This document shows, piece after piece, positions 47,819-60,200 of a stretch of 64,000 bases of DNA (positions within the stretch are counted from its first letter, which is position 1; every line of letters begins with the position of its first letter). A program made the position numbers and the translations under genes. This DNA is from Rhizophlyctis rosea (Eukaryota; Chytridiomycota; Chytridiomycetes; Rhizophlyctidales; Rhizophlyctidaceae), in NCBI GenBank assembly GCA_027596075.1, contig JADGJC010000095.1:62001-126000 (forward strand). The letters run 5' to 3'. The notes beneath the pieces were generated by a model that was not told the origin of the DNA, searched no databases, and saw only the letters and a program-made list of their open reading frames with translations.

Positions 47819-49513
47819 TTACATCTCCAACGTGAACCCAGCGCCGACACGGCCGGCGCCGCCTCCGCCCTTTCCGTAATCGATTTCTCCGGCGAGCTGG
47901 AAGTTGGGAAAGGGTTAGGCAAAGGAGCCACTTTGAGATTATCATTGAAAAGACATGCGCGCAATAGACACAAACCTGCAAGGCAATTCCAGGAGCGATC
48001 CTCTCCTCCACAACAGCACTAAGCCTACCCTGACTGTCCACCTGACCCCTAATCGTCGCCGAAATAGTATCCAGCTTGAACCCAACAGTAGCAATACCCT
48101 CCCTCCGTCCCTCACCCATCCTCGATCCCTTGCTAAGAAGCGCCTGCAACTCAGCGCTAACCTCCAACCTCTGGTTCAACCTCCTCCAATAAGTCGAATG
48201 AAGCAACCCAGACGACGGCGCAAACGTCGTGGTGAAAACCTGCGTCGGGTCGCGCGGGTTGACGGGCGGGAAGGGCGATTGCATTCCCGTCGGGATTGTG
48301 GTTGGGTTTGGGAGTGTGGCGGGAGGGGGTGCGTAGCGGAGGGCGAGGGTCAGGGAGGGTTCTTCGATTTCTGGGTTGGGGCGTTGGTAGACGAATTCGC
48401 CACCTACGGCTAGGGAGCGGGAGACGGATTGGAGGTAGGCGACTTGGTAGATGCCGGTTTGGGAGGAGCGCTTGGAGTCCGACCAGGATGCGGGGGTGTC
48501 GATGGGGTTCGGGTTGACGGCTTTGACATTGAGGGTGTAGTCGCTGCCGTGATGGTCGTGCTCGACTTGGAGCATGCTTTGGCCGCCGCTGGGGGTGACG
48601 TGGGCGGTGAGTTTGGTGGTGCTGGTGTTTCTGGAGTCGAGGAGCGCCGGGTGGGGAGCGTTGGGGTCGGCGGCGGGGTCGGAAAGAGAGTGGCTAGTGG
48701 GTGCGGGAGTGGCGGCCTTTGCGGCGGCTGCGGCCCAGTTGTAGTGTGCGCGAGCCTGCAAACCTCCATCATGGTCGATCTGACCGTGCAACATGGTCTG
48801 TAATTGCCGAATTGCGTTAGGTTGACCAGGTCTCATGGGTGTCCGATAACCAACTGTAACTTCATCCGCTTCCCCTACCCCCCCCCCCCCCCCCCCAACC
48901 TCAACTTCCACACAATCGCATCACGGTAAGGCGCAGGACCCATTTCCACCGCTTCGCTCCCAAGCCCAACCCACGGAACTCATTTCCACCACTTCGCTCC
49001 AACCCCAATCCACGAAACGCATCCACCGCTTCGCTCCAGGCCCAACCTGCGGGCATATCCACCGCTTCGCTCCAGTCCCAACCCACGGAACTCAATTCCA
49101 CTGCTCATTTCCACTGAAGAAACTCACCACACCATCAGCAAAAACGGAGCCAAATTGGTAAGAAGGCGGATAGGACTGAGAGCCCCAAGAAAGAGAGTGA
49201 AGGACCTGGAAGTTAGGGGTGAGGATGGAGGTGAGGTCGAATTTTGCGCCATCGAAGAGGAAGTTCGTTGTTTGAACGGCTGTGGGAAAAAAGGTTGGAG
49301 GATTTGGGAATGAGTACATCCACTCAGCACGGGTTTATGTGTGATTTGAGAGACAAGACAGCTATGCTGCTCTTGGGGACACCTACATTTTGACTCCCTG
49401 TGCAAGCCTTCCCAACCACCGGGACTAGGCAAGTTTAGCTTCTCCCTGAGACGAGATAAGCCAAGGAGATCGACAAACGAGAACGAAGAGGATGGTGGTG
49501 GTGCAGCAGCCAT
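47819..49513 (-). CDS. TOM40: TOM40, mitochondrial outer-membrane protein import channel
   Basis: Four exons: 49387-49513, 49128-49279, 47976-48797, 47819-47896; in-phase GT-AG introns of 107, 330 and 79 nt; 392 residues, normal for TOM40. It forms the beta-barrel pore through which preproteins enter mitochondria. Family features: the N-terminal PSPGGWEGLHRESK, then DGAKFDLTSILTPNFQVLHS, SYQFGSVFADG, HGQIDHDGGLQARAHYNW, the near-C-terminal STYWRRLNQRLEVSAELQ, GIATVGFKLDTISATIRGQV and the closing LAGEIDYGKGGG...VGAGFTLEM, all in the usual order of the Porin_3-type barrel. The second intron carries a 4-copy tandem repeat and a 19-nt C run. Confidence 0.96.
48878..48896. repeat. 19-nt poly(C) run in TOM40 intron 2
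   Basis: A run of 19 C on the plus strand (poly(G) in the TOM40 sense) inside intron 48798-49127. It makes a spurious Gly-run start in a longer open frame that should not be taken as coding. Confidence 0.9.
48941..49092 (-). repeat. Four-copy tandem repeat in TOM40 intron 2, shared with the SET-MYND gene
   Basis: Units of about 34-40 nt begin near 48941, 48981, 49020 and 49054. In the TOM40 sense each contains a core like GGTTGGGCCTGGAGCGAAG followed by a (C)GGTGGA-type junction. The best unit matches the repeat in intron 1 of the SET-MYND gene at about 33 of 36 positions, in the same sense relative to transcription. Confidence 0.85.
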
Positions 49514-52500
49514 TGTGGAAAGCGGCTGTGGGTGAGTGGGGGTAGGTGATCGTGACAGTTATGGATGCCGATGGCGAAGGGAAAGTTGCAAGCCTGAGCA
49601 GGGTGGGATGAGCCCGTGTCCTCAGCGTCTAAAATTGGGTCCCAATATTGAATCGTCGATTGAGCAACGAGCCATGGTCGATTGAGCAAGAAGATTTGAG
49701 GATTTCGATTTGTGACTCACGGAGGGTTAGTGGGTGTGACTCACCATGCCTCATTGCATGTGAAACGGCAGCGTCTTCGTTGGTGCCCAATCACAATTTC
49801 ACATCCAATTGCTCAACCATGCCTCAATTCACAATCTGTTACTTTGTTGCTTTGTGTTTGTTTCCCTCAGTTACTAACTGTTACTGACTGACTGTAAGCT
49901 CTGTACTTTACTTCAGTTCGCTCTATAACTTACATGGTCTCACACCACGTTTGACAACACAGAGAAGGATCAGGGAGAAACTCCTTCCGCGCATACTGGT
50001 TGGCAGGATGTTGGAACTTTGGTAATTGCAGCTAATCGCCATCACATCCGCCTTCAGCTGTACACGAGGCATTGCTGCACATACATGTTCGGTCACGCAA
50101 GTCGTCCATTTTTTGATTTGTTGTAAAAGTGTATGCTTTTTTTTTTTTGACATTAATCTGTTTCTGTTATTCCGTCTGTTACGCACAACTGGGCAGGGTG
50201 ACGCTCAAGCGCCCCCCGTTAGTAGGTCCACCCACAGAAACCCAAAGACACAACTATTCTATGATGCTGCACCCCAATCACTCCAATCTGCATCTTTTTT
50301 TCGACAAAATTTTCAGATTCAAGTGATTCACTATAGTCATGATCTGTTCAACTTCATACTAATCACCACTTCGGTATGAACTGTTCTCATGCACATTTGT
50401 TTGGAAGAGTGCCTCAATGCATCTTGAAAGCTGGGCACTCCTACAGAAAAAGTGTTTGGGAATATTATCGCAGAGTCAAATGGTCATAGTACTTTTTCCC
50501 AACCACATGGGATCAACATTCGCAAGAGGCAATTTGGCCAGCTTCCAACTTTTTGGGAAGTATTAACACAGACGGACGATGGTAGTCTCTGGGCATTGTT
50601 CACTCCCAACTGTATTCTAACTGCACACAAAGGTCAAAAGAACCGGATGGAAACATTTGAGTTACCAAGCAGTTGCAAGACAAGCTATGAGACCTGAGAT
50701 CGTTGAATATTTACAGCATCCCAACAAAGTAGTGAGGTCTCCATTTATCAACACCATTTGACACAGTTTTTGGAAGCCCAGCAAGAGATGCGACGTAGGA
50801 TACCAAATGAAGTCATCTAAGAACAGCATGCAAAGAATGGGCGGTAGAGCCCTTGAAAATCTGGGTAGCTCAATACATGCCTAGGTCTGATATTTTCTGC
50901 CATGACCGTAGAGGCAAAGAGAAACAGTAAAATCAAGAAACAGATAGATGTCTAAGTAATGAATGTCTCCCGTCACCAGCATTTGTTGCGGGTTGTGAAC
51001 GATGCTGATTGGCGAAGCGTTCGTTACCCTGTGGTTTGATTCATTTTGTTTTCCTAGCGGTCACATAATTGGTGTTGCAGCCCAAAATTCAGCATTTGAA
51101 TAAGTTGGATACCTTTCCATGTGGCAAAAAACTGCACTAAATCGATCTGAAGTAACATCAGCAGCAGGATGCACTGCGGCCGGGTATTCGGGTCGGGATT
51201 ACCTTGCCGGAGATCGTGTTCTATCGACCGTTACGCCAATATAGTTGCAGCACTTGACTTCGGTGCGCGATGAGCACTGACACATTCTGCTCTGAGCAGT
51301 GCCAATGGAATGAGGAAAAAGATCATTCAGAATTTAGAATGGGAGATGGGGTGTTCACTGTCCGTCTCTGATATTGTTCGGAAAGCTCTAGTCGATTCGG
51401 TGCAAGGCAACTTGTCGTACGGAGCGTTTCCCTGACCGTACGACCATTAATCCACTATAAAAAGAAAAACTGCGGCGGAGGCTCTCTACTAGGCCACTGG
51501 TTGTGCTCCATGATCGCAGCACATGGGAGGACGGAAAAACTTTCATTATAGCGTGCAAGTGTTAGGGATTTGCCAATCAGCGGCGAGGTTTGGGGCAATC
51601 ATCCGTGTCTGACTTGACTTGGTTGTAATGAAGGGGAAACATGCAGTGATGTTTCATCCTGTTGAGGTTGACGATTGTTCAGGAGATAATTTCGACAATC
51701 TCGCGTCCACTGGGCCGACCTGGTAGGTGAATGAGACATAATCATGCGACGTAGGAGTTTTTTTTTGCGAGGTATGTCCACAGCGGATAGATCACAAGCA
51801 CGATCGGATGCTGATAGAGGTTTCGATTCTACTGTCATGAATCTCACTTGCTGAGTGCAAAGTGTAAACGAAATCTGAGGTACTCAACGTTACGACCAAA
51901 TGGCACAGCAGGGCGGTTGGCGAATGCAAGATGTGCAACTTCCCAGCATCCCAGAGTCACAAGTGTCATGAGTTCGTGAGTTGGCGCTCCCATTCGACCA
52001 GCATGCGTGTCGAAAACGCGGTTTCAAGAATGAGACCAGATCAGGTGTTTTTGCCAGGCTTTGATATTTGCGTGAGTGGCCGAGATGGCGTTGGAGTAAC
52101 TTGAGCTCAACTTGGTGAAATTCATGCGCCCACAGTAACATACTGAAGAGGATCAACGGATCGGTTGTTCCCAAACTGATTACCGTGTGACGACATCTGA
52201 AGGCTTTCTTATCGTTGATGATTTATCATTAATAACAGGAACAGTCAGTATTGCTATGCACGGATCGCGCAGAAAAAGGATTGTACAAGGGGTGTAGCGG
52301 CAACATGTCCACAGTTTCTTGTGTGTCAACTTGGGGATTCCCGGAATGCACTTTCTTTTCGAATCGCTTCCAGAACGGATAGCCACATTGGGCAATCAGA
52401 TGGTTGCCCTCTGCAACGATCATTCAATGATCGAACCGTACTTCGGTAAGATTCCAGCTCGGCAGCCATCACATGAAAATATCGTGGCCCACGCAGATTG

Positions 52501-52884
52501 TGTTTTCCTGCATTCAAAAACTTGTGCTCGTGGCAACCTGAACTTTCCAGTTCATTGGTTTGAGATCTGGAACCACAAGGCCAAGCAAAAAGGATTCGCC
52601 GGAGGACGCTACAGAAGGTCACAGCAGAATCCCTCGATGAGCTAGACAGTCATTTGACATCGTGCACCTCAATCGCACTGCGAAGGACAGAAGTTCGGCT
52701 CGAGATACACCCTTTGAATTAAAAGATAGCGTAGGTGGTTTTCTATGACTGTATTGGAGGTGCAGTACTCTATGACTCTACCGGCATTATGATAGCGGCA
52801 CCACTGATGGGTTTTGAGAACTGAGAATAGGTAAAATACAATCTTCCACCCTCGCACATTGCATGGACAAATACTTGATTTGAT
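49514..52884. other. Gene-poor tract upstream of TOM40
   Basis: The left end is the TOM40 promoter side. No complete gene. Minus-strand protein-like stretches at 51599-51847 (SADVIP-like frame with DLSAVDIPRKKKLLRRMIM), 51890-52174 (LLWAHEFHQVELKLLQRHLG) and near 52240-52420 may be exons or relics of one gene; I could not link them. Confidence 0.4.
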
Positions 52885-53588
52885 CCACTATACAACCTTC
52901 ACCTCATCCCTAATATCATCTAGCATCGCCACAAGATTCAGAGCTCTACCCATTAGTACGGCTCGGACGCTGATGATGTCATCAAGTGGACGCAAGCCAT
53001 ACCTTTCCTGCGGAGTAGTCAAAAATTCTTGCGCTTTGTCGTCGTCCTTGTCCTTGTCAGCTTCGAATCCTAATGCTAAAGCGGACTGGCCATGCAGAAG
53101 TGCGGCTCCCCAATGCTCTGAGAGTGAATGGGGACTTCCCTACCCGGGTAGTTGTCATTCATATGACATTGGCAATTGATGACCTCATGACCTTTCAACG
53201 TACTACCATCTGGGCTAACATGTCATTCTTTTGTCTGAATGCTTTCCCCGCCGCGCACCATCCATCAAGCAGCATCGACATGAAGACTTCTGTGGCTGTG
53301 GTAAATTGGGAGAACAGATGATAAGGAAATTGGGCGTTGGTAGTGTTGAGCAGCACAGTGAAGTAGAACTGAGGCAACAAACACCTCGAGGAACACACGC
53401 CTATCTTCATATTCTTGACTAAGTTGCTTGTGAAATTGGAGAGTGTACGGTTCCTACTTCTACGCACAGGTCCCCTTTCCGGATGGTGTGAGTGGCACCA
53501 TCGTACTCAAAGAAATGAAATTGGTGTACATCGGTGAGGACACCGCGGACGGGTATGATGTTGAGGCCGTTGATGAAGTTTCGATAGT
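52885..53588 (-). CDS. Unrecognised multi-exon gene (3' part)
   Basis: Three minus-strand exons join in phase. The first runs from 53588 (after a GGCAG acceptor) to a GTAGGA donor near 53454 and reads DYRNFINGLNIIPVRGVLTD then HQFHFFEYDGATHTIRKGDL. The second, from about 53372 to a GTACGT donor at about 53201, reads FYFTVLLNTTNAQFPYHLFS through KNDMLAQMV. The third, from about 53137 to a stop at about 52889, reads SEHWGAALLHGQSALALGFE, then an acidic DKDKDDDK, then LDDIISVRAVLMGRALNLVA. Phase agreement at both junctions argues this is or recently was a real gene. The RGVLTD...FFEYDG phrase loosely recalls restriction-endonuclease-like domains of some fungal effector families; that is a weak inference. 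The 5' part was not found. Confidence 0.45.
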
Positions 53589-55314
53589 CTGCCTATGAAT
53601 GCAGTTGGGATGGAAGGCATATGTGGCCCATAGTCAGCCAACAACAAAACTGATGAAAGAGGTCGTACCATCCAGTTCACACATTAAGCAGCAATCCCAG
53701 CTTCAGCATTCTCATAGAGACGTCAGTCCGGCAATCATGTAGATGTCGGTGTTTTGAAGTTTGCGTTTGCCCTTGCTACAAATCGGCCTACAAAAGAAGT
53801 TGCGCAGATATCGACATTGTTCCGGGTTCGCCAATGTACGTTTTGAATCCCATACATGAAACTCGAGGATTTTGACTATACGACGACGTTTTCAGACATG
53901 CCTATTGTGTCTACCGATTGGTGCATGCCCTTCAGATGACGATGGACTGTGAATTTTTTATCATATGAAATGAAGTCGAAGGATGAAAAAAAGAACCATA
54001 CGGGGTACTCAGGATGGCGGCAGTTCGTGCTCTTGGCCACAAGAGATGGTAAGAGATGATAAGAACTTGAGTGCTTTACCTTCATGTATAGTTTGATTGA
54101 GGATGGATGGTCGATGACTTGGCCGCAATAACAGCGCGGTTATTTGACATTGTGGACCGTGGTCCATTTGCTTTGGCAATCATACTGTGACGAGAGGGCA
54201 TATAACCAAAATACCAGGAATGCTCTGCACCTCGAATCAAGTACGGCAGGCAATGCCGCGCATCCATCTGCATTGTTCTTTGATGATCCGTGGGCATTCA
54301 GTTCGGATGTTGGCTGAAATTGTCTATACGGTGTTTTGCAGTACGTTTCTACTTGGGGCGTTGTCAATGCGCACGCAAATCATAACTGTGCGAGTCACGC
54401 CCCTTAAAAATGTCAGCCAATGTTAAACACATCATCGAAAGATTGCATTCCGATCTTTACCGATGTTTCGCTATCTGACACATCTGAACAGCGTGAAAAA
54501 AAAATCCCATGCTCGGATGTTGTACATTTGCAAAGTGCCAGGGGAAAGTTCGTGTCAAGGTAACACCTTTTTATGGCGCACTCTGATTGGCGATGCTTTG
54601 AGATATCCTCTCTGGAATGACCTTGACGAAACAACGGCGGTTCGAAAGGCCAGTCTTACTGGCGAATCCGCTTCGTCAGATGAGACCCGGACATGACCCA
54701 TTAATATAATTAAGCAACCAGCCCTATGCATATCCACGGTAATGACATGTCTCGGTATGTTCACTACCAAATGGCCTTGATTCAGGAAACTGTCCACAGA
54801 TGCAGGGAGTCTCCCTTGCATGCCAAAGTGGAAGTCAAGTATGTTAGTGCTTGCGTGCACGGTTTGCTGCGACCATCTAAGACGGTGCATCCCTGGCAGG
54901 CTGAGGCCACCACCAGGAAAGGCACAGCAACAGCTGGGACTCAGCAGAAGCCATAGAGCCATCGACCTCACCACATGGCGCCATGAACGCAAAGATACAT
55001 GTATCCTCAATGGTTACGGAAAGTGCTGCCGCAAAAGGTATTGTGTTGGGATTTGGCCACAGTCATGGCCAAAGCTTCAGCCTCCCGCAAAGGGCTCCGA
55101 ACCGGCAAGGAGTGCCGAAAGTTGCCGAGTCGGTGGGATACACGGAACACTTCTCGGAGGAGAATTCCGATACCTCCGGGGTGGTCTCAAGCTGCCAAGA
55201 TGTCCGACATTCCTTCAGCCTCCGCCAACTCCTCCAACAAAAGAAGACACTCCACTCCCGCTGCAGTTCCACAAGATTCAAGGAGGGCCATGGACAAGTC
55301 TTTGCCACCGCTCA
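53589..55314. other. Gene-poor tract upstream of the second esterase
   Basis: It probably contains further 5' exons of the minus-strand gene to its left: a frame near 53740-53880 reads FHVWDSKRTLANPEQCRYLR. No other gene recognised. Confidence 0.35.
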
Positions 55315-55321
55315 TATATAA
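55315..55321 (+). promoter_or_regulatory. TATA box of the second carboxylesterase gene
   Basis: TATATAA lies 73 nt upstream of the ATG at 55394, a normal spacing for a strongly transcribed fungal gene. Confidence 0.5.
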
Positions 55322-55393
55322 GTCATCGGGACAACGTCCCCTTGGAGCTGGAATTCAGGTTTTGTGCCAACGTCCATCCCGAGGATCTCAACC

Positions 55394-57235
55394 ATGCTCA
55401 AATCCCTCCTCCAACTCCTGGCGACGACGTCAACCATCGTCGCCGTCACTGCGGCAACCGCTCCAACAGCCACCGTCGACAATGGCGTGTTCGTAGGCAC
55501 GGCGACACAAGTGCCAGACGCCGGCACCGTCAACAAATTCGTGGGCATACCTTTTGCGCTTCCGCCCCAACGTTTCAGTGCTCCTGTAAAACCCCCCAAC
55601 TCGAGGGCGGTCCGTAATGCGACAGTTTTTGGTCCAATGTGTATTGCTGCGGGTTTTGGTGAGTTGTTGGAGCGTGTTTTTGCTAGCATCCATCGTTACG
55701 ATTGTCATGATATGAGATGCAATTGCTGACGACATCTAATACCTTCCGCAGTGCCTAATCCCGTAATTCCGGGACTTCCCGCAGACAGTGAGGACTGCTT
55801 GTACCTCAACGTTTGGGCTCCAGCGTCCAAAAAGCCTGCTGGTGGGCGGGCCGTCATGTAAGTACATTTTGCCGGAATTTGGTAATCAAATCGTGGGAAA
55901 TATAATATCTAATATTTGAGCCCGTCATTCAAGGTTTTGGATATACGGCGGCGCATTCATTACGGGTGGTTCCTCCATTCCGGACTACGATGGCTCCAAT
56001 TTGGCTTCCAAGGAGGACGTTGTCGTTGTGTCCTTCAATTACCGGACCAATTGTGAGTAGAGATTCGGCCTTCTGGATGTAATTTTGTCGTAAAGCTAAT
56101 TTACCTATCTTTCCAAGTGTTCGGCTTCCCTGGCAACATCCCCGGCCTCAAAGACCAAAACCTTGGTCTATATGATCAACGTCTCGCCCTCGACTGGACC
56201 AGACGCAACATCGCCGCCTTTGGCGGAGACCCCAAGAAGATCACCATCTTCGGCGAGTCCGCTGGCTCCGCCAGTGTCGATTTCCTCTATCTCACCACCT
56301 CCCCCATCAACCCACCCTTCCGTGCCGCTATCATGGAAAGCGGATCCTACTACCTCAACGACAATGCCATCGGTGTGTTGGTACCCCAAAACCCTCCACC
56401 CGGCGAACCTGTCCAGAAACTCTCAACTGCTATCGGCTGCGGATATGATGCGAACACCCTTGCCTGCCTTCGGAACAAGACCACATCGGAGCTCAAGGCG
56501 GCGTTGGACGCGAATTACGTCCCCTGGCAGCCAACAGGGGACGGCATCACAGCACCAAAAGACGACAAAGGCGATAGAATCCGCCGTGCAGGGGGTGGAG
56601 CGCGTGTTCCGACACTTCTTGGGACAAACGCAGATGAGGGAATCGTGTTTACGATCTTTGGTACTCCAGGAACTTGGGACTACCTCTTCAACAGCATGTT
56701 CCCCGAACTTAGCCCCTTTGAACCTCAACTCCGTAAAGCATACCCCGTGGGCGGATGCGCACGCGCAAAGTGTTGGTCGACGGAATTGGAAGCCGTTTCG
56801 CAAGTCCTCACCGACTACCTTTTCGCTTGCCCTGCTTCGAAGGAAGCGAAGGCCCAAGCGGAGTTTGACGTCCCAACTTGGCGGTACTACTTTAACCATA
56901 CCTCCCCTGCCACTTCTCCGCCTTTGACCCCCTACGCCGCACACTCGGCGGAAATTGTGTATGTGTTTGGGAACCTTCCCGCGGGGGCTACGGCGCAGGA
57001 TAAGGCTATTAGTAAGTTTTTGATGTCGGCGTGGGCGAGGTTTGCGAAGAACCCGACGGCTGGGCCTGGGTGGAAGCGGTATTCTGGTGTGAGTGGGCGG
57101 AAGGATGTACAGGGAATTCAAGGGAGGGTGAATGGGACGTCGTCGGTCTTGTTTGATGGTGTGGATGCTAGTGTTATTGATGAGACGTGTGGGATCTACA
57201 AGCCTTTGTATGCTGTGCGTGATCCTGCGTACTGA
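55394..57235 (+). CDS. Secreted type-B carboxylesterase/lipase
   Basis: Four exons, 55394-55658, 55752-55857, 55934-56052 and 56118-57235, with in-phase introns of 93, 76 and 65 nt, encode 535 residues, the usual length for the family. It hydrolyses carboxylic esters such as lipids or esterified plant polymers outside the cell. Signal peptide: [33 protein letters not shown] and [12 protein letters not shown] are the family entry motifs; [12 protein letters not shown] is the oxyanion loop. The catalytic triad is Ser211 in [10 protein letters not shown], Glu337 in [10 protein letters not shown] and His439 in [12 protein letters not shown]. Compared with the minus-strand esterase at 5400-8117 it has a canonical GESAG elbow and lacks the long N-terminal extension, so the two are distant paralogs. 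Confidence 0.96.
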
Positions 57236-60200
57236 AGAGGTTGACGGATGTGGAGAGTCTACGGCCAATTTTTACCCTTGGCATTAGATAGATAAATAGA
57301 TTCCGAACGTATATCTGGGCTGGAATAAAATTTGGTGTTGGATCGGGTCAAATTGAACCGCAATCACATCATGATGCCAACGAATGCCCGTCGGGCGCCC
57401 CATGTATGAGGGCACGAACCCTGTGGAGTATATCTAGTTGAGCTCTTTCAGTCTTCCTCAGTTAATAAAACGAAGTACAAAAATCATGCTTATGTGGGGT
57501 GGGGCATTTATGGAGTTGGAGAATGAGCTGCTGGTTGGGGGCAAGTGTAAACAATGGGAGTGGCTTAGCGCATCGGCCATCTGATAATTGCATGATGCAG
57601 ACCATGGCACGTTCATCGCTCATCAGCATAATGTAGGACTAAATGAGACAGGTTGGTGATGTGAGCCATGCTGTTGTAGTGCAGAAAATACCCATTTTGA
57701 AGGACTTGTTTGGCAATGCGAGAAGGAGGTCTAAAATGTGGAAAAAATCTGTTGAATGCAACTTCACCCAATTCCGATACAAGGCAGGATCGACCACTCT
57801 GATAACCAGTGGTATCCGAACCTAGCATCGGAAAGACGACCACAAGAGCTGTTCTGCCAGATCTGAAAGGAGATGCATGATCAGGTGGATGGGAGCTACG
57901 GAGCTTTGCATCTCAAAGTATTTACCTATGCGTTTCAGGTAACGAACTTTGCGAAGTTTTGCGAGGGAGGTGGGAATCATCGATCGCTTCCATGTGGAAG
58001 TGCTGCGGTTATAGATGTGGCCATTGCATAATCATAACATCCACACCTTACATGGGTTGTTTTGAAGGCTGGCAGAATCAGGAAAGGTCGAGTGTCACAA
58101 ATGACAGCGCAAATACCAGTCTTGAAAAGGTTTGGACAAAAAGTCCCGGTCTTTGCCGTCCGGCTGATCCTCGGCTCCTGCTGCTCTACTTTTTTTTAAC
58201 TTTAGGTGCAGGGGGCAGCAATTGACTGGTGCAGCATTTCTGATTGCATATTTAGGCAGCAACGCATTGGTTGATGTGCATATAACGTTGCACGTTGCGT
58301 GGCGAAAACGTTGGATGCGCCCAGATTTTGAATGGCAACTGAAATCACCACGTGGTTACGGCGACTGCTGCTCTATTGGCTGCGACATTGCGGCACGAGA
58401 GGTCATCAGGTTGCAAATCCTCGACCGGTCAATGGAAGTGGTATGTACAGGGGATGCGGGTCACCGTTACGAGGCAAGGAAGAGGTCAGTGCGAGCTATT
58501 GCAAGCAGCAGGAACATCTGCAGCTATAATTGGGATAGTATTGGGAGGGTGCTATATATTTCGGGGGGGCATTGGACTTTGTGCCACTACAGCGTTGATT
58601 GAAATTTTGGGCGCAGCGTTGATTGCAAAATTTCAATGGGAAGCGTCGAGATGAGTCGGGGGTACGGTTCTCGTTATCTGGAGTTGAAGGGACAAGGTTG
58701 GTTTCATTGGGGTGTTTGGCATGCAAGATTCAATTTATGAAACACGGACATTTATGTCTTTGTTCGTTCGCTTCAAGAGATATATGAGAGACGGGAAAAA
58801 AGGTTCGAAAAATCGGAAGGCGCACAAGGGCTGGAGACGCTAGCTTAACGGTCATGCCGCAAAGGGGTGGGAGATGGCGAGGCTGACGAAGCTAGTCCAC
58901 ATCTGCGAAGCCGCCCGGGTCGTCCACAGGCGCCGTGTGACTGTCTTTATGGAGAATTGTCCTTTTATAGCGAAGAATAGATGACTTGCACATATTTTTT
59001 CAGTGACTACAGGATCCCATGCAGGAGGCGTGGTTTGTGTAAAAGTTGGTGATCGACGCGTGCCGGTTCCTCGATTCATGCACCATAGGGAAGCGCAGTG
59101 AAGTCATGAAGCTTTCATGATATTTGTTGAAGGTGACTTCTAGCAGCTGCAACTCTGTTGAAGTCCAAATGTTTATCGGCACACACTTGCTTGAACATGT
59201 GTACTGACAGTTTCTCAATCGGTAGCTAGCTAATGTTTTTGGCGAAAGGAGACGTCAATGCATATGTTGGGCCTTTGACTAGAGAGACTTGCTGATTGAG
59301 TCCATCTTCAGGAGAGAGATCCATCCGCATCGGGGCAGAAAAAAGTGAGCACAAAAGGGGGGAGAGTCAAATTTGCACGGAGAGGCGGTGTGCGCATGCC
59401 AAACCATGTTGCAAGCAATGTGTGCGGAATTGAAAGTATTGAGGGAATCGGAGTGGTGGAGCTGGGTATTTAACGAGGAAGCATGGGATTTGGAAGTCTT
59501 GAACGGCAAGAAAAGGAGGTCATTTTTTTGGGCTTGTATATACCGAGACATCTTTGTTGGTGAATGGTTCCACAGCGCGATACGCATTGGTCGGAATTTT
59601 TTTGGGATTTGCTCGAGTGGTTCGAGGCGGTTCGGGGGGGAGAAGCAGTTTGATTGTTGGAATGACTGGAGAAATTTGGCCATCTGGCGGGCGGCCCCCG
59701 TGTTGGAACCCGTCAAATGTTGGCGGAAACGGCTCTGCAACGCAATTATTTTTGGGTGCATGTTCACCATGGGGCGCAATGTCCAAAGTCAAAAAGTTCA
59801 AATCCCGTCAATACAGTTATGTGACTCGTTTCGATGCAAAAACCGAAGGGCCTCGACAGTGTATGTTGCGCAACCCACTCAAACGGGTCCCACAATGTCT
59901 GACAAAAAATGTTATATGATGCGGTGTCATTCGATATGGTTGGCTGCCCTAGTGGGTATTTGTGGTGCAGCGCTTACTATGGACGAAGCTGCTCCTGGGC
60001 CATGACTCCCAGTCCTTTCTGTCACACTCTCTCGTAAAATTCGTATGTTGTATCCTTCAGACGAGTCGTGCAAAGAGGGATTGAAGATTCCATCATATAG
60101 CCTAACTATGTGATGATGCGACTTATTTATTCCGACATTTTTCATTTTTCTTTTTGTTCATATCCGCCTGAGATCCCTTCGGCGGCAGCACTCGCGGATC

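Noticed and set aside
47955..48803. Overlapping plus-strand frames of 120-150 codons
   Set aside because: Antisense of TOM40 exon 3.
48798..48911. Gly-rich N-terminal extension of the TOM40 frame
   Set aside because: It is intron sequence translated through the poly(C) run; the family-matching exon begins after the TTACAG acceptor at 48798.
58360..58440. Sequence with a GGTTGCAAATCC box resembling a tRNA T-arm
   Set aside because: No acceptor or anticodon stem can be formed around it.
59279..60005. Overlapping open frames of 120-210 codons on both strands
   Set aside because: Neither strand shows a domain, signal peptide or splice signals, and the overlap means at most one could be real.
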